Of a stretch of DNA of 64,000 bases, positions 28,735 through 40,444 are shown piece after piece (positions within the stretch are counted from its first letter, which is position 1; every line of letters begins with the position of its first letter). The position numbers were made by a program, and so were the translations under genes. Under the pieces are notes generated by a model that saw only the letters and a list, made by a program, of their open reading frames with translations, had not been told where the DNA came from and did not search any database. Source of the DNA: Cedecea davisae DSM 4568 (GTDB taxonomy: Bacteria > Pseudomonadota > Gammaproteobacteria > Enterobacterales > Enterobacteriaceae); the NCBI RefSeq assembly GCF_000412335.2, contig NZ_KE161030.1, forward strand, positions 2,580,526-2,644,525, in the 5' to 3' direction.

Positions 28735-30108
28735 ATGGATAAACTCTTGTCCGACGGCATCCCTGCGCCTCAGCGCTATGGCGCAATACTCACCATCGCA
28801 CTGGGTATCATGATGGCCGTTCTGGATGGCGCTATCGCCAACGTTGCCCTGCCCACGATTGCACACGATCTTAATGCCAGCCCGGCTGAATCAATCTGGG
28901 TGGTAAACGCCTATCAAATTGCGATTATTGTCTCCCTGCTTTCGCTCTCTTTCCTTGGCGATATCTTTGGTTACCGGCGTATTTATCAATGCGGGCTGAT
29001 GCTGTTCTGCCTGACGTCGTTATTTTGCGCGGTTTCTGACTCTCTGCCGATGTTAACCTTTGCGCGCGTATTGCAGGGCTTTGGCGGTGCGGCATTAATG
29101 AGCGTCAATACCGCGCTTATCCGCCTGATCTATCCCCAGCGCCAGCTTGGCCGTGGCATGGGTCTGAATTCGTTTATTGTTGCCGTATCCTCCGCAGCCG
29201 GGCCGACCGTGGCCGCCGCCATCCTCTCCGTTGCCTCCTGGCAGTGGCTGTTCTTGATTAACGTACCGATTGGTATTGTGGCTCTGGTTCTGGCGCTGCG
29301 CTATTTGCCGCCTAATCAGCAAAAATCTCAGGGCCAGCGTTTCGATATGCCGAGTGCGATAATGAATGCCCTGACCTTTGGCCTGCTGATTTCAGCTATC
29401 AGCGGATTTTCTCAGGGTCAGCCCGCCCCGTTGATCATTGGCGAACTGGTCGCGCTTGCGGTCGTGGGTTATTTCTTTATTCGCCGCCAGCTCAAACTCC
29501 CTTTCCCGCTGCTGCCGGTTGATCTGCTGCGCATCCCAATTTTTTCACTGTCGATAGGCACATCCATATGCTCGTTCGCCGCGCAAATGCTGGCCCTGGT
29601 TGCTCTGCCCTTTTTCCTGCAAACCACCCTCGGGCGCAGTGAAGTGGAGACGGGGCTGCTGCTGACTCCGTGGCCGCTGGCAACAATGGTGATGGCTCCG
29701 CTCGCGGGCTACCTGATCGAACGCCTCCACGCCGGGCTGATGGGGGCCGTGGGGCTGGCCGTTATGGCTTGCGGATTATTCGCCCTGGCGCTGCTGCCGC
29801 ATAATCCGTCCGATATCGATATCATCTGGCGCATGGTGCTTTGCGGGGCGGGTTTTGGCCTGTTCCAGTCGCCTAACAACCACACTATTATCTCTTCGGC
29901 TCCTCGTCACCGCAGCGGCGGAGCCAGCGGAATGCTGGGCACGGCGCGTCTGCTCGGCCAAAGCTGCGGCGCTGCGCTGGTGGCGCTTATGTTCAACCTG
30001 TTTACCACCGGCGGCACTCACGCTTCGCTGGTGCTGGCGGGTATTTTTGCCACCGTTGCCGCCATCGTCAGCGGATTACGAATGTCCCAGCCCCGCGCGC
30101 AGGCATAA
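28735..30108 (+). CDS. yebQ: MFS transporter YebQ (DHA2-like, 14 TM)
   Basis: The 457-residue multidrug-type major facilitator has LDGAIANVALPTIAHDL near the N-terminus (motif D1), GDIFGYRRIYQCG (motif A) and RVLQGFGGAALMSVN, and is highly colinear with E. coli YebQ. The substrate is unknown. The ATG at 28735 has only a weak ribosome site. In E. coli it lies next to kdgR as here, and KdgR may act on the shared promoter region. Confidence 0.92.
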   Translation: MDKLLSDGIPAPQRYGAILTIALGIMMAVLDGAIANVALPTIAHDLNASPAESIWVVNAYQIAIIVSLLSLSFLGDIFGYRRIYQCGLMLFCLTSLFCAVSDSLPMLTFARVLQGFGGAALMSVNTALIRLIYPQRQLGRGMGLNSFIVAVSSAAGPTVAAAILSVASWQWLFLINVPIGIVALVLALRYLPPNQQKSQGQRFDMPSAIMNALTFGLLISAISGFSQGQPAPLIIGELVALAVVGYFFIRRQLKLPFPLLPVDLLRIPIFSLSIGTSICSFAAQMLALVALPFFLQTTLGRSEVETGLLLTPWPLATMVMAPLAGYLIERLHAGLMGAVGLAVMACGLFALALLPHNPSDIDIIWRMVLCGAGFGLFQSPNNHTIISSAPRHRSGGASGMLGTARLLGQSCGAALVALMFNLFTTGGTHASLVLAGIFATVAAIVSGLRMSQPRAQA

Positions 30109-30140
30109 AAAAAGCGTGCCGCTCAGGGCACGCTTTTTAC
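30108..30140. terminator. Bidirectional terminator between yebQ and htpX
   Basis: AAAGCGTGCC (30111-30120) and GGCACGCTTT (30127-30136) form a ten-pair stem with a six-base loop. A residues lie on the left and T residues on the right. It can serve both converging genes. Confidence 0.9.
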
Positions 30141-30153
30141 TTCAAGACTTCGT

Positions 30154-31035
30154 TTATTTCAGGTATTCGCCGCTGCGCAGCGCTTCGATACGTTTGTCCA
30201 GCGGCGGGTGAGTCATAAACAGCTCGCTCATCGACTTCGCCTTACCATTGATGCAAAACGCCATCATGCTGCTGGCTTCCTGCGGCTCATAGCTGGTTTT
30301 CAGACGCTGCAACGCGGCAATCATCTTCTCACGACCTACCAGCTTCGCAGAGCCTGCATCCGCATGGAATTCACGGTGACGTGAGAACCACATGGTAATG
30401 ATGCTGGCCAGAATACCAAACACCAGCTCCAGCACCGTAGCGATAGCGAAATAGACCATCGGGTTACCGTTGCTACTTTCGTTATCATCTCTGTTCCCGG
30501 ACAGGAAGCCGGAAGCCACCTGAGCGATGATACGAGAGATAAAGATAACGAAGGTGTTCACTACGCCCTGAATCAGGGTCATGGTCACCATGTCGCCGTT
30601 GGCGATGTGGCTAATTTCGTGGGCGATAACCGCTTCGGCTTCGTCACGACTCATGTTCTGCAACAGACCCGTGCTGACCGCCACCAGGGAGGCGTTACGG
30701 CGCGCCCCGGTAGCAAACGCATTGATATCCGGCGCGTGATAAACCGCAACCTGCGGCATCGCGATGCCCGCCTGCTGCGACTGCTGGCGCACGGTTTCAA
30801 CTAACCAGCGCTCAGTTTCGTTACGAGGCTGCTCAATCACCTCCCCCCCTACCGAACGTAATGCCATCCATTTTGACATCAGCAGGGAAATAAATGAGCC
30901 GCCAAAGCCAAACAGCACCGCCATGATCATCAGACCCTGAACGCTGCTCGACTGGATCCCCGTCAGGCTTAGCACCAGCCCGAAAACGACCATCACCGCA
31001 AGGTTGGTCAACAGGAAAAGCCCGATACGCATCAT
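30154..31035 (-). CDS. htpX: Membrane zinc metalloprotease HtpX
   Basis: This inner-membrane quality-control protease degrades misfolded membrane proteins alongside FtsH. The 293-residue product has two N-terminal helices (about 4-22 and 33-52), the zinc motif HEISH near 139-143 ([14 protein letters not shown]), two more hydrophobic stretches, and a Glu ligand region in [10 protein letters not shown]. The start at 31035 ([11 protein letters not shown]) was chosen over one 45 bp upstream because it matches the family. In E. coli it is Cpx-activated, but no Cpx site was confirmed here. Confidence 0.96.
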   Translation of the reverse strand: MMRIGLFLLTNLAVMVVFGLVLSLTGIQSSSVQGLMIMAVLFGFGGSFISLLMSKWMALRSVGGEVIEQPRNETERWLVETVRQQSQQAGIAMPQVAVYHAPDINAFATGARRNASLVAVSTGLLQNMSRDEAEAVIAHEISHIANGDMVTMTLIQGVVNTFVIFISRIIAQVASGFLSGNRDDNESSNGNPMVYFAIATVLELVFGILASIITMWFSRHREFHADAGSAKLVGREKMIAALQRLKTSYEPQEASSMMAFCINGKAKSMSELFMTHPPLDKRIEALRSGEYLK

Positions 31036-31189
31036 AATTTTCTTTTTACCTCGGTTAAAAACACGCTCTTTGCGCTCCACAACATCGTAGGGGCGCGCCG
31101 CCTATTTTCAAGCATCTCGAGCCGCCAAGTGATTAATAATACATAACTTTACATTTTGTATGCATTTGTCTTACATCGCTGGAGACAGA

Positions 31190-31221
31190 TAAAAAAATGG
31201 GCACCGTTTCGGGTGCCCATC
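31190..31221 (-). terminator. Rho-independent terminator of prc
   Basis: On the minus strand ATGGGCACC and GGTGCCCAT form a nine-pair stem followed by seven T residues. It begins seven bases past the prc stop. Confidence 0.93.
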
Positions 31222-31227
31222 GGGGAG

Positions 31228-33276
31228 TTATTTCGCGGGAGCCGGCTGCTCTGCCGGTCTGTCCTGCTCCATACCGGCAAGATCGATGGCGATATGAACC
31301 GTTTCATCAAGATACGGATCGGGCTCCTGGTAATCCTTAGGCAGATCGTCCAGTTTCTTGAGCGGTGCCTTGCCTTCGCGTTTATAGCGGTCATTGATAC
31401 GAGCCAGGCGGGTAGCATCGTCTTCCAGGTTCTCTTTTTCACGCTGGGCGTAATTAAGGGAAACGATGTTGCGCTTCTCTTTCAGGGCATTGAAACGGGC
31501 AATGTCCTTCACGATGTACTGGAACTCAGGATCTTTAGCGATGCGATCCTCATGCTGCTTCAGAAGCTCCGGCTCAAATGGCGTTAAGTCACCGGTCTTG
31601 ACGTAGGTCGCGGCATTGATGCTATCCCACGGCAGGGCGTTATCTTCAAACTTCTCGCCGGTTTCCGTCTGCTCGGTGCCGGTAGGCATCATGATGTCCG
31701 GAGTAACACCTTTACGTTGGGTACTGCCGCCGTTGATGCGGTAGAACTTCTGAATGGTGTACTGAACAGAGCCAAGCGCAGGCCATTCCGGGCGCAGCAT
31801 CTGATCGTAGATGCGGTTCAGGGAACGGTACTGCTGGACGGTGCCCTTGCCAAAGGTCGGCTCGCCGACAATCAGCGCACGGCCATAATCCTGCATCGCG
31901 GCGGCAAAGATTTCCGAAGCCGAGGCGCTGAAGCGGTCAACCAGCACCACCAGCGGCCCTTTGTAGTAAACCACGCCGTCGGTATCGCTATCTTCACGGA
32001 CTTTACCGTTGTTGTCGCGAACCTGAACCACCGGGCCACTCGGAATAAACAAGCCGGAGAGCGAAACCGCTTCAGTCAGCGCCCCGCCGCCGTTGGAGCG
32101 GAGATCGATTATCACGCTCTTAACGTTCTGTTTTTCCAGCTTCTGCAGCTGAACTTTGACGTCATCCGTCAGGCCAACGTAGAAGCCTGGAATATCCAGC
32201 ACCCCAACTTTGTCCTTGCCGACGGTTTTTACAGACATTTTCACGGCGCGATCTTCAAGACGGATGCGCTCGCGGGTCAGCGTGACGATACGCGTTTTAG
32301 TGCCTTTGCCTGCGGGCAGGATCTCAAGGCGAACCTTGCTGCCTTTCGGGCCTTTAATAAGCGCAACCACGTCATCCAGACGCCAGCCGATAACGTCAAC
32401 CATCGGCTTACCGGTCTGGCCAACGCCAACAATGCGGTCACCCACGGTAATCGATTTGCTCTTCGCCGCCGGACCACCGGCAACCATAGAGTTAATCAGC
32501 GTATAGTCATCATCCATTTGCAGAACGGCACCGATCACTTCCAGAGAAAGGCTCATTTCGGTGTTGAACTGCTCGGTGCTGCGCGGAGAAAGATAGTTGG
32601 TATGCGGGTCGATTTCGTGCGCAAAGGCGGTCATTGCCAGCGAGAACACGTCTTCGCTGTTGCTTTGCGCCAGGCGGCGAATCGCAAACTGATAACGCTT
32701 GGTCAGCGTTTCACGAATTTCCTGCTCGGTTTTACCCGTCAGCTTCAGGCTTAACTCGTCGTATTTAACCTTTGCGTCCCAGAGCTTATCCAGCTCATCA
32801 ACGCTGGTTGGCCACGGCAGCTTACTGCGGTCCAGGTTTATGGTGTCGTTGCCGGTGAAGTCCATCGGCTTAGCCAGCACCTTCAGCGCGTACTGATAAC
32901 GTTCAAAACGGCGCTTCTGACCCAGATTGTATAAATCGTAAAACACATCGAGCTTGCCGGAACGTAACTCATCGCCAATCTGCCCCTTTCTGGCGGCAAA
33001 CTGCGCTACGTCACTTGCCAGCAGCACGTTGTGGCTGTAGTCGAGCAGGTTCAGGTAGCGGTCAAAGATTTTTGCCGAGAAGTTAGCGTCCAGATCGAAC
33101 TGACGATAATGCGAGCGGGTGAAGCGAGAGGTAACACGCTCGCTCACCGTCGCGTGCTGAGGCTCTTCCTTTAACTGCGGAATTTGGTCAGCACGGGTGA
33201 TGTTGTCCAGGGCCAGGGCACTGCCTGCCACGAACAGCAGGCTGGCGATAGCCGTAAGCTTAAAGAGTTTGTTCAT
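31228..33276 (-). CDS. prc: Tail-specific periplasmic protease Prc (Tsp)
   Basis: Prc degrades SsrA-tagged and other periplasmic proteins, processes FtsI at its C-terminus, and controls the endopeptidase MepS with NlpI. It has 682 residues, as in E. coli, and a signal peptide ending ALA (residue 22). A PDZ domain spans about 238-325. The catalytic Ser452 (DRFSASASE) and Lys477 (FGKGTV) pair follows SNGGG. It lies 20 bp from proQ on the same strand, so proQ and prc likely form an operon. Confidence 0.97.
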   Translation of the reverse strand: MNKLFKLTAIASLLFVAGSALALDNITRADQIPQLKEEPQHATVSERVTSRFTRSHYRQFDLDANFSAKIFDRYLNLLDYSHNVLLASDVAQFAARKGQIGDELRSGKLDVFYDLYNLGQKRRFERYQYALKVLAKPMDFTGNDTINLDRSKLPWPTSVDELDKLWDAKVKYDELSLKLTGKTEQEIRETLTKRYQFAIRRLAQSNSEDVFSLAMTAFAHEIDPHTNYLSPRSTEQFNTEMSLSLEVIGAVLQMDDDYTLINSMVAGGPAAKSKSITVGDRIVGVGQTGKPMVDVIGWRLDDVVALIKGPKGSKVRLEILPAGKGTKTRIVTLTRERIRLEDRAVKMSVKTVGKDKVGVLDIPGFYVGLTDDVKVQLQKLEKQNVKSVIIDLRSNGGGALTEAVSLSGLFIPSGPVVQVRDNNGKVREDSDTDGVVYYKGPLVVLVDRFSASASEIFAAAMQDYGRALIVGEPTFGKGTVQQYRSLNRIYDQMLRPEWPALGSVQYTIQKFYRINGGSTQRKGVTPDIMMPTGTEQTETGEKFEDNALPWDSINAATYVKTGDLTPFEPELLKQHEDRIAKDPEFQYIVKDIARFNALKEKRNIVSLNYAQREKENLEDDATRLARINDRYKREGKAPLKKLDDLPKDYQEPDPYLDETVHIAIDLAGMEQDRPAEQPAPAK

Positions 33277-33296
33277 GCCTGAGTCAGGCCTCCGTT

Positions 33297-33980
33297 TCAG
33301 AACTGCAAGTGTTCTGCGCGTACGATCATTGCCATACCAGAAGTCAGCTGTACACGGACGCCATCTTTGGTAATTTCCAGGACGGTTGCATCCATTGCGT
33401 TGTTGCCTGCTTTGACTTTAATGGCCTGTCCAACCTGCAGAGCTGAAATATCGGTCACCGGCGTACGGCGCTCTTCGCGCACTGCCTTAGGAGCCGGTTT
33501 TTCTGCGCGAGGTTTGCGCTCTGCACCTTCTTTACGACGCGGTGCAGCGGCCGGGCGCGGTTTGCGTTCGCGGCGTGGCGCTTCTTCCGTTACGCCAGCG
33601 GCGGCGGCAGCTTCACGCTTCTTCGCCTGCTGTTCGGCGCGCTGTGCCTGCACGCGAGCTTTTGCTTCTTCAAGCTGCTGGCGAGCGTGCTCTACGTGCT
33701 GCTCATCCAGCTCACCGCACGGGTTGCCATCAAGATCTACGCGAGTCGCGCCAGCCTTGATGCCGTACAGGTAACGCCAGCTTGAGGTATAAAGACGTAA
33801 TGCCGAGCGAAGCTGAGTTTTGCTGAGGCTCATTTCGCCTTCAACACGAGAGACTAAGTCCTGGAAGATACCAATCTTCAGAGGACGTGCTTCACCTTCA
33901 GCACTAAAACAGTGCGGAAAACGCTCTGCCAAAAATGCGATAACTTCTTTACTGCTATTCAACTTAGGTTGATTTTCCAT
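33297..33980 (-). CDS. proQ: RNA chaperone ProQ
   Basis: This FinO-domain RNA chaperone binds structured sRNAs and mRNA 3' ends. It was first found through its effect on ProP activity. The 227-residue product has the FinO domain (1-119), a basic, Ala/Lys/Arg-rich linker (about 120-175) and a Tudor-like C-terminal domain (about 176-227, [21 protein letters not shown]). It is five residues shorter than in E. coli, with the linker differing in length. It is upstream of prc. Confidence 0.96.
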   Translation of the reverse strand: MENQPKLNSSKEVIAFLAERFPHCFSAEGEARPLKIGIFQDLVSRVEGEMSLSKTQLRSALRLYTSSWRYLYGIKAGATRVDLDGNPCGELDEQHVEHARQQLEEAKARVQAQRAEQQAKKREAAAAAGVTEEAPRRERKPRPAAAPRRKEGAERKPRAEKPAPKAVREERRTPVTDISALQVGQAIKVKAGNNAMDATVLEITKDGVRVQLTSGMAMIVRAEHLQF

Positions 33981-34084
33981 GAAATTTCCTGATTACAACG
34001 GAATTGCCAATAAGCCGCAGGCATGAACAGGCGACATTATAATGACGCCATCGCTAAATGCCACGTTATCCGTTGCTTATCATG

Positions 34085-34573
34085 CTATCGGGAGAAGAAT
34101 TTTTTAAAATCGGTGCCGCTAAGCACATCTGAAAGCAGAGAAACCAGGGTTTTTAAGCCGATTTCGTCTTCTTCTGAAAAACGCCCAAACTCGGTGCTGT
34201 CGATATCAAGCACGCCGATAACCTGGCCGTCTACCGCCAGCGGCAGCACGATTTCAGAATTACTGGCAGCGTCACAGGCGATGTGGCCGTCAAAGGCATG
34301 TACGTCTTCAACACGCTGGATGGTGGCTGTCGCTACCGCGGTGCCGCATACGCCTTTACCTACCGGGATGCGCACGCAGGCGATTTTGCCCTGGAACGGG
34401 CCAAGTACCAGCGTGTCTGCTTCAAGAAGATAGAATCCTGCCCAGTTCACCCCTTCCAGGCGCTCAAACAGCAAGGCACTGGTATTGGAGAGGGTTGCGA
34501 GAAAACTGGTTTCTCCTGCCATTAACGCACTAAAATCGCGGTTCAAATCCGCGTAAAATTGCTCTTTGTTCAT
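34085..34573 (-). CDS. msrC: Free methionine-(R)-sulfoxide reductase
   Basis: MsrC reduces free Met-R-sulfoxide through a GAF-domain fold. The 162-residue product keeps three cysteines typical of fRMsr: Cys66 (GKIACVR), Cys76 (GKGVCGTAV) and Cys100 (HIACDAAS). Substrate-site residues lie in NWAGFYLL and EIVLPL. It is colinear with E. coli MsrC (YebR). It is divergent from letA, with about 105 bp between, and lies upstream of proQ on the same strand. Confidence 0.95.
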   Translation of the reverse strand: MNKEQFYADLNRDFSALMAGETSFLATLSNTSALLFERLEGVNWAGFYLLEADTLVLGPFQGKIACVRIPVGKGVCGTAVATATIQRVEDVHAFDGHIACDAASNSEIVLPLAVDGQVIGVLDIDSTEFGRFSEEDEIGLKTLVSLLSDVLSGTDFKKFFSR

Positions 34574-34677
34574 TTAATAACCGTTATGTTGTCTTACTCA
34601 ACTTCATAGCATACTAAAATAAGCATTAAATGCGCTGTGCCACAAGGTGTATCATTTTATGAATTACTATAGGCTAA

Positions 34678-35964
34678 ATGAATAATTCAGATAACAACGC
34701 TCCCGGCTTACGACGCAACATGAAAATATACGCCATCAGTCAGGTTCTGCCGCAGGCACGTTATCAGCGTTGTCCTCAATGCGATACCCTTTTCTCACTG
34801 CCGCCGGTCAAATCAACACAAAGTGCCTATTGCCCCTGCTGCAACGCTCGCGTCCACCACGGCCGCGACTGGTCATTAACTCGCCTCGGGGCGATGGCGA
34901 TTGCCATGCTGGTACTGATGCCCGTCGCCTTTTCCGACCCGCTTTTACGCATTTATCTACTTGGCACCCGCATTGATGCCAACGTGTTCCAGGGGATCTG
35001 GCAAATGGCCAACCAGGGCGATGTGCTGACCGCTGCCGTCGTTTTGTTCTGCGTAATAGGCGCTCCGGCAACGCTGGTGGCGGCGATTGCTTATCTCTGC
35101 TTTGGCAATATCCTCGGCATGAATCTGCGTCCGGTGCTGCTGATGCTGGATAAGCTCAAAGAGTGGGTGATGCTCGATATCTATCTGGTGGGCATCGGCG
35201 TCGCGTGCATTAAAGTCAAAGAATATGCGTTTATCCAGCCGGGGCCGGGGCTTGTCGCTTTTATCGCGCTGGTGATCCTCAGCCTGTTGACCATGATCCA
35301 CCTGAATATTGAGCAGCTCTGGGAACGCTTCTATCCCCAGCGCGCTCCCCGCGCCTTCAACGCCCAGCTGCGCGTCTGCCTCGGCTGCCATTTTACCGGC
35401 ATCCCGGACGCCCGCGGCCGCTGTCCGCGCTGCCATATTCCAATGCGTCACCGCCGCAAGCAGAGCTTACAAAAATCTTGGGCGGCGCTGATAGCCTCTC
35501 TGGTCTTCTTGCTTCCTGCCAACCTGCTGCCTATTTCGATTATCTACGTCAACGGGGCGCGCCAGGAAGACACGATTATGTCGGGCATACTGTCATTAGC
35601 TCACAGTAATATCGGCGTGGCTGCGGTGGTATTTATCGCCAGTATCCTTGTGCCGTTTACTAAAGTTATCGTATTGATTACGCTTCTTATCAGTATTCAC
35701 TTTAAATGCCAGCAGGGGTTAAGAACCCGCATGCTGCTGCTACGCTTTGTCACCTGGATTGGCCGTTGGTCAATGCTCGATCTGTTTGTTATCGCCTTAA
35801 TGATGTCGCTGGTTAATCGTGACCAGCTATTAGCTTTTACGATGGGCCCCGCCGCGGTGTTTTTCGGCGCGGCGGTTATATTAACTATTCTTGCCGTTGA
35901 ATGGCTGGATAGCCGACTACTTTGGGACGCACATGAGTCAGGAAACGCACGCTTCACCGACTGA
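34678..35964 (+). CDS. letA: LetA (YebS), PqiA-family inner-membrane partner of LetB
   Basis: LetA should feed lipids to the LetB bridge across the envelope. The 428-residue product has two zinc-ribbon-like elements (Cys32/Cys35 with Cys52/Cys55, and a second CLGC...CPRC near residues 240-260). Each precedes a PqiA domain of about four helices. The pattern of paired zinc ribbons and helices is the family layout. The ATG has a weak ribosome site. It overlaps the letB start by 32 bp, as in E. coli, implying coupled translation. Confidence 0.95.
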   Translation: MNNSDNNAPGLRRNMKIYAISQVLPQARYQRCPQCDTLFSLPPVKSTQSAYCPCCNARVHHGRDWSLTRLGAMAIAMLVLMPVAFSDPLLRIYLLGTRIDANVFQGIWQMANQGDVLTAAVVLFCVIGAPATLVAAIAYLCFGNILGMNLRPVLLMLDKLKEWVMLDIYLVGIGVACIKVKEYAFIQPGPGLVAFIALVILSLLTMIHLNIEQLWERFYPQRAPRAFNAQLRVCLGCHFTGIPDARGRCPRCHIPMRHRRKQSLQKSWAALIASLVFLLPANLLPISIIYVNGARQEDTIMSGILSLAHSNIGVAAVVFIASILVPFTKVIVLITLLISIHFKCQQGLRTRMLLLRFVTWIGRWSMLDLFVIALMMSLVNRDQLLAFTMGPAAVFFGAAVILTILAVEWLDSRLLWDAHESGNARFTD

Positions 35965-38566
35965 GGCGCGAATTAAAACAAAACGCCGGATCTCACCCTT
36001 CTGGCTGTTACCTATTATTGCGTTACTGATAGCCAGCTGGCTTATCTGGACGACTTACCAGGAACGTGGCAACACCGTTACTATCGACTTTATTTCCGCC
36101 GATGGCATCGTCGCTGGCCGAACGCCGGTGCGCTACCAGGGCGTGGAAGTCGGCACGGTACAAAGCATTAGCCTGAGCGATGACCTGCGTAAAATCGAAG
36201 TTAAGGTCAGCATCAAAAGCGACATGAAAGACGCGCTGCGTGAAGATACTCAGTTCTGGTTGGTGACGCCAAAAGCTTCGCTCGCCGGCGTTTCCGGCCT
36301 CGATGCGCTGGTCGGCGGGAACTACATCGGCATGATGCCGGGTAAGGGAGAACCGCAGGATCACTTTACCGCGCTCGATACCCAGCCTAAATATCGGCTG
36401 GATAACGGCGAGCTGATGATTCATCTCCACGCCCCGGATCTCGGTTCGCTCAATAGCGGCTCGCTGGTTTATTTCCGCAAAATTCCGGTTGGCCGGGTGT
36501 ATGACTACGCCCTCAATAAGAACAAACAGGGCGTCACCATCGACGTGCTTATCGACCGCCGCTTCACCAATCTGGTGAAAAAAGGCAGCCGCTTCTGGAA
36601 CGTTTCTGGCGTGAAGGCAGACGTGGGCCTGGGCGGGGCGAAAGTGCAGCTTGAAAGCCTGGCGGCGCTGGTCAACGGGGCTATCGCCTTCGACTCGCCG
36701 GAGCAATCCGCCCCGGCGAAAGCCGATGACGAGTTCGGTCTGTATGAAGACCTGGCCCACAGCCAGCGCGGGGTGATAATCAAACTCGGCCTGCCGGGCG
36801 GCAGCGGCCTCAAAGCGGGTTCGACCCGGCTGATGTACCAGGGCCTGGAAGTCGGCTCGCTGACCAAACTGAACCTCAATCCTGAAGGCACGGTAACCGG
36901 CGAGATGACCGTTGACCCGGGCGTGGTTAGCCTGATGCGCAGCGGAACGCGTATCGAGCTACGCAGCCCGAAAATCTCCCTCGATAATCCAAACATCAGC
37001 AGCCTGCTTACCGGCAGCACCTTTGAGCTGGTGCCGGGGGAAGGTGAACCGCAGGACCACTTCACGGTATTGCCGAGCGATAAAACGCCGCTCCAGCAGC
37101 CGAATGTGTTAACCCTCTCGCTCACAGCGCCGGAGAGCTACGGCATCGACGCCGGGCAGCCGGTTATTCTGCACGGCATTCAGATTGGTCAGGTGCTTGA
37201 ACGCAGCCTGACGGCGAAGGGGGTCACTTTCTCCGTTGCCATCGACCCGCAGTATCGCCATCTGTTACAGGGCGACAGCAAGTTCGTTGTTAACAGCCGT
37301 ATCGACGTCAAACTCGGTATGGACGGCGTTGAATTCCTGGGCGCCAGCGCCAGCGAGTGGGTCAACGGCGGTATTCGCGTACTGCCCGGCAGCAAGGGTG
37401 AAATGAAAAGCAGCTATCCGCTGTTTGCCAACATTGATAAAGCGGTTGAAAACAGCCTGAGCGATCTCCCGACCACCACGCTGACCCTCACGGCCAGCAG
37501 CCTGCCTGACATCCAGACCGGCTCCGTGGTGCTGTATCGTAAGTTCCAGGTTGGGGAAATCATTACCATTCGCCCACGCGCCAATAATTTCGATATCGAC
37601 GTACACATCAAGCCCGAGTATCGCAGCCTGCTAACGCCGAACACCGTGTTCTGGGCTGAAGGCGGCGCTCGCGTTCAGCTCAACGGCAGCGGATTGACGG
37701 TTCAGGCCTCGCCGCTTTCCCGTGCGCTGAAAGGTGCCATCAGCTTTGATAACCTCTCAGGCGCAAGCGTCGGGCAGGTGAAAGGCGAGAAACGCGTGCT
37801 TTATGCATCAGAAACCGCCGCGCGGGCGGTAGGTAGCCAGATAACGCTTCACACCTTTGACGCAGGGAAACTCTCCGCCGGCATGCCAATTCGCTACCTG
37901 GGGATTAATATCGGCCAGCTTGAGTCCCTGAATCTTACCCAGTCGCGTAGTGAGGTTGAAGCCAAGGCAGTGCTGTACCCGGAATATGTTTCCACCTTTG
38001 CCCGGGCAGGTACGCGCTTCTCGGTAGTGACACCGCAAATCTCTGCGGCAGGCGTCGACCATCTGGATACCATTTTCCAGCCTTACATCAACGTAGAGCC
38101 GGGCAATGGCGGCCCGCGCCGCGACTTCGAGCTCCAGGAAGCTTCGATTACCGACTCCCGTTATTCAGACGGCCTGAGCATTGTGGTCGAAGTTCCGGAA
38201 GCTGGGGCGCTGAGCATCGGCACGCCGGTTCTGTTCCGCGGCATTGAAGTCGGGACGGTAACCGGAATGACGTTGGGCAACCTCTCCGACCGCGTGATGG
38301 TTGGCCTGCGCATCAGCAAGCGCTTCCAGCATCTGGTCCGCGACAGCTCGGTATTCTGGCTGGCTTCTGGCTACAGTCTGGACTTTGGCCTGACCGGCGG
38401 CGTGGTGAAAACCGGCACCTTCAATCAGTTCATTCGCGGCGGTATCGCCTTTGCAACGCCGCCGGGCACGCCGCTGGCGCCGAAAGCCGAGCCGGGCAAA
38501 CACTTCCTGCTGCTGGAAAGCGAGCCAAAAGAGTGGCGTCAGTGGGGAACCGCTCTGCCGCGTTAA
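35933..38566 (+). CDS. letB: LetB (YebT), seven-MCE-domain lipid transport bridge
   Basis: LetB forms a stacked hexameric tunnel spanning the periplasm for lipid movement between the membranes. The 877-residue product equals E. coli LetB. A single membrane helix (about 22-42) anchors it. Seven MCE repeats follow, recognised by recurring G-x-x-V-xY-x-G-V/I-x-V-G-xV elements such as [67 protein letters not shown] and [10 protein letters not shown]. The start at 35933 inside letA was chosen from MSQET. An ATG 42 bp upstream is not conserved. Confidence 0.96.
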   Translation: MSQETHASPTEARIKTKRRISPFWLLPIIALLIASWLIWTTYQERGNTVTIDFISADGIVAGRTPVRYQGVEVGTVQSISLSDDLRKIEVKVSIKSDMKDALREDTQFWLVTPKASLAGVSGLDALVGGNYIGMMPGKGEPQDHFTALDTQPKYRLDNGELMIHLHAPDLGSLNSGSLVYFRKIPVGRVYDYALNKNKQGVTIDVLIDRRFTNLVKKGSRFWNVSGVKADVGLGGAKVQLESLAALVNGAIAFDSPEQSAPAKADDEFGLYEDLAHSQRGVIIKLGLPGGSGLKAGSTRLMYQGLEVGSLTKLNLNPEGTVTGEMTVDPGVVSLMRSGTRIELRSPKISLDNPNISSLLTGSTFELVPGEGEPQDHFTVLPSDKTPLQQPNVLTLSLTAPESYGIDAGQPVILHGIQIGQVLERSLTAKGVTFSVAIDPQYRHLLQGDSKFVVNSRIDVKLGMDGVEFLGASASEWVNGGIRVLPGSKGEMKSSYPLFANIDKAVENSLSDLPTTTLTLTASSLPDIQTGSVVLYRKFQVGEIITIRPRANNFDIDVHIKPEYRSLLTPNTVFWAEGGARVQLNGSGLTVQASPLSRALKGAISFDNLSGASVGQVKGEKRVLYASETAARAVGSQITLHTFDAGKLSAGMPIRYLGINIGQLESLNLTQSRSEVEAKAVLYPEYVSTFARAGTRFSVVTPQISAAGVDHLDTIFQPYINVEPGNGGPRRDFELQEASITDSRYSDGLSIVVEVPEAGALSIGTPVLFRGIEVGTVTGMTLGNLSDRVMVGLRISKRFQHLVRDSSVFWLASGYSLDFGLTGGVVKTGTFNQFIRGGIAFATPPGTPLAPKAEPGKHFLLLESEPKEWRQWGTALPR

Positions 38567-38641
38567 CCCTCAGGCCCCGGTGCTCAACCGGGGCGATTCC
38601 GTGCTAAACTGCGCCCCTTATTTTTTCCAGGGGCGTTTTTC

Positions 38642-40090
38642 ATGGCTCAACCTACTGCCGTTTATCTTCCGCAAGCTTTCCTCGACGCTATTCGCGAGGC
38701 GCTTCCCGCCGACCAGACGCTGGAAAGCTTTATCGAATACTGCCAGCTACCGCTGCGCCGCAGCCTTCGGGTGAACACGCTGAAGATAACCGTGAGCGAC
38801 TTTTTAGCGCTTGTTGCGCCTTACGGCTGGCGGCTGACGCCGGTTCCGTGGTGCGAAGAGGGCTTCTGGATTGAGCGCGATGATGAAAATACGCTTCCCC
38901 TGGGCAGCACCGCCGAACATTTAAGCGGCCTTTTTTACATCCAGGAAGCCAGCTCGATGCTGCCGGTTGCCGCCCTGTTTGCCGATGGTAACCAGCCGGA
39001 ACGCATCATGGATGTGGCCGCTGCCCCGGGATCCAAAACCACCCAAATAGCCGCCCGATTGGGCAACAATGGAGCGATCCTCGCCAACGAGTATTCGGCC
39101 AGCCGGGTAAAGGTGCTGCACGCCAACATCAGCCGCTGCGGCATCAGCAACGTTGCCCTGACCCATTTTGACGGCCGCGTTTTTGGTGCAGCCCTGCCGG
39201 AAGCTTTTGACGCTATTTTGCTGGACGCCCCCTGTTCCGGCGAAGGCGTGGTGCGTAAAGACCCCGATGCGCTTCGCAACTGGTCACCGGAAAGCACGGC
39301 AGAGATTGCCAATACGCAGCGTGAGCTGATTGAAAGCGCGTTCCATGCTCTTCGCCCAGGAGGCACGCTGGTTTACTCTACCTGCACGCTAAACCGCGAA
39401 GAAAACCAGGAAATCTGCCAGTGGCTACTGGACACTTACCCGCAGGCGGTTGAAATTGCGCCTCTTGGCGAGCTTTTCCCCGAGGCGAAACGCGCTCTTA
39501 CGCCGGACGGTTTCCTGCACGTCTTCCCGCAGATCTACGACTGTGAAGGTTTTTTCGTTGCGCGCCTGCGCAAAACCGCATCTATCGAACAACTTCCCGA
39601 GCCGGGTTATAAAGTAGGGAAATTCCCCTTTGCGCCAATGAAAGGCAAAGCGGCAGCCGATGTTACGGCGGCGGCTGAAAAATCGGGCTTAATCTGGGGA
39701 GACCAGCTTCGCCTGTGGCAGCGGGATAAAGAGATCTGGCTGTTCCCGACTGAAATAGAGCCGCTTATCGGCAAAGTGCGCTTCTCCCGAATTGGCCTGC
39801 GCCTGGCTGAACAGCACAATAAAGGCTTCCGCTGGCAACACGAAGCGGTGATTGCCCTGGTAAAAAGTGACAATCCGCTTTGCTTCGAGCTGAGCGAACC
39901 GGAGGCCGAAGAGTGGTATCGTGGGCGGGATATTTATCCTGAAGTGACACCGTCACGCGATGAGGTGATTGTCACTTTTCAGAGGCAACCGCTCGGCCTG
40001 GCGCGCAAAGTGGGTTCACGCCTGAAAAACAGCTACCCGCGGGATCTGGTGCGCGACGGTAAGTTATTTGCCGCACCCCGGGCCGAATAA
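38642..40090 (+). CDS. rsmF: 16S rRNA (cytosine-1407-C5)-methyltransferase
   Basis: RsmF makes m5C1407 in the decoding region of 16S rRNA. The 482-residue product has the NSUN/RsmB catalytic domain with the SAM motif [12 protein letters not shown], catalytic [14 protein letters not shown] and the second cysteine in [15 protein letters not shown]-like C-terminal domains span about 300-482. It is three residues longer than in E. coli. It starts 75 bp after letB. A GC stem at 38574-38595 lies between, without a clear T run. Confidence 0.95.
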   Translation: MAQPTAVYLPQAFLDAIREALPADQTLESFIEYCQLPLRRSLRVNTLKITVSDFLALVAPYGWRLTPVPWCEEGFWIERDDENTLPLGSTAEHLSGLFYIQEASSMLPVAALFADGNQPERIMDVAAAPGSKTTQIAARLGNNGAILANEYSASRVKVLHANISRCGISNVALTHFDGRVFGAALPEAFDAILLDAPCSGEGVVRKDPDALRNWSPESTAEIANTQRELIESAFHALRPGGTLVYSTCTLNREENQEICQWLLDTYPQAVEIAPLGELFPEAKRALTPDGFLHVFPQIYDCEGFFVARLRKTASIEQLPEPGYKVGKFPFAPMKGKAAADVTAAAEKSGLIWGDQLRLWQRDKEIWLFPTEIEPLIGKVRFSRIGLRLAEQHNKGFRWQHEAVIALVKSDNPLCFELSEPEAEEWYRGRDIYPEVTPSRDEVIVTFQRQPLGLARKVGSRLKNSYPRDLVRDGKLFAAPRAE

Positions 40091-40195
40091 AGAAATAAGC
40101 ACTTTTTAATTTGGCAATTTGTGCTGCCTTGACTACGCTGAAAATGGGGCGACCTACTGGTCATACCACCTGCCGCAGATAACAAGGAGCGCAAG

Positions 40196-40435
40196 ATGAC
40201 AAAAACCAATGTCCGAATCGGTATATTCGAAATCGACGATGCCGAATTACACGGTGAACAGCAGGGGGATCGGACGTTAAGCATCCCCTGCAAATCCGAC
40301 CCTGACCTGTGCATGCAGCTGGATGCGTGGGACGATAAAACCTCTATTCCCGCCGTACTGGACGGTGAACATTCCGTTCTTTACCTTCAACATTACGACC
40401 AGCAGCGTGATGCCTGGGTCATGCGCCTTGCCTGA
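40196..40435 (+). CDS. yebV: YebV small protein
   Basis: The 79-residue soluble protein starts MTKTNVRIGIFEIDDAELHG and ends RDAWVMRLA, clearly the YebV family. AAGGAG lies seven bases before the ATG. Its function is unknown. Two hairpins with a shared GACGGGTTATTT tail follow it, before yebW. Confidence 0.9.
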   Translation: MTKTNVRIGIFEIDDAELHGEQQGDRTLSIPCKSDPDLCMQLDAWDDKTSIPAVLDGEHSVLYLQHYDQQRDAWVMRLA

Positions 40436-40444
40436 CTCAAGATG

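Noticed and set aside
31717-32754. 345-codon plus-strand ORF opposite prc
   Set aside because: It lies inside prc on the antisense strand, with no ribosome site or family match. The prc catalytic residues are intact on the other strand.
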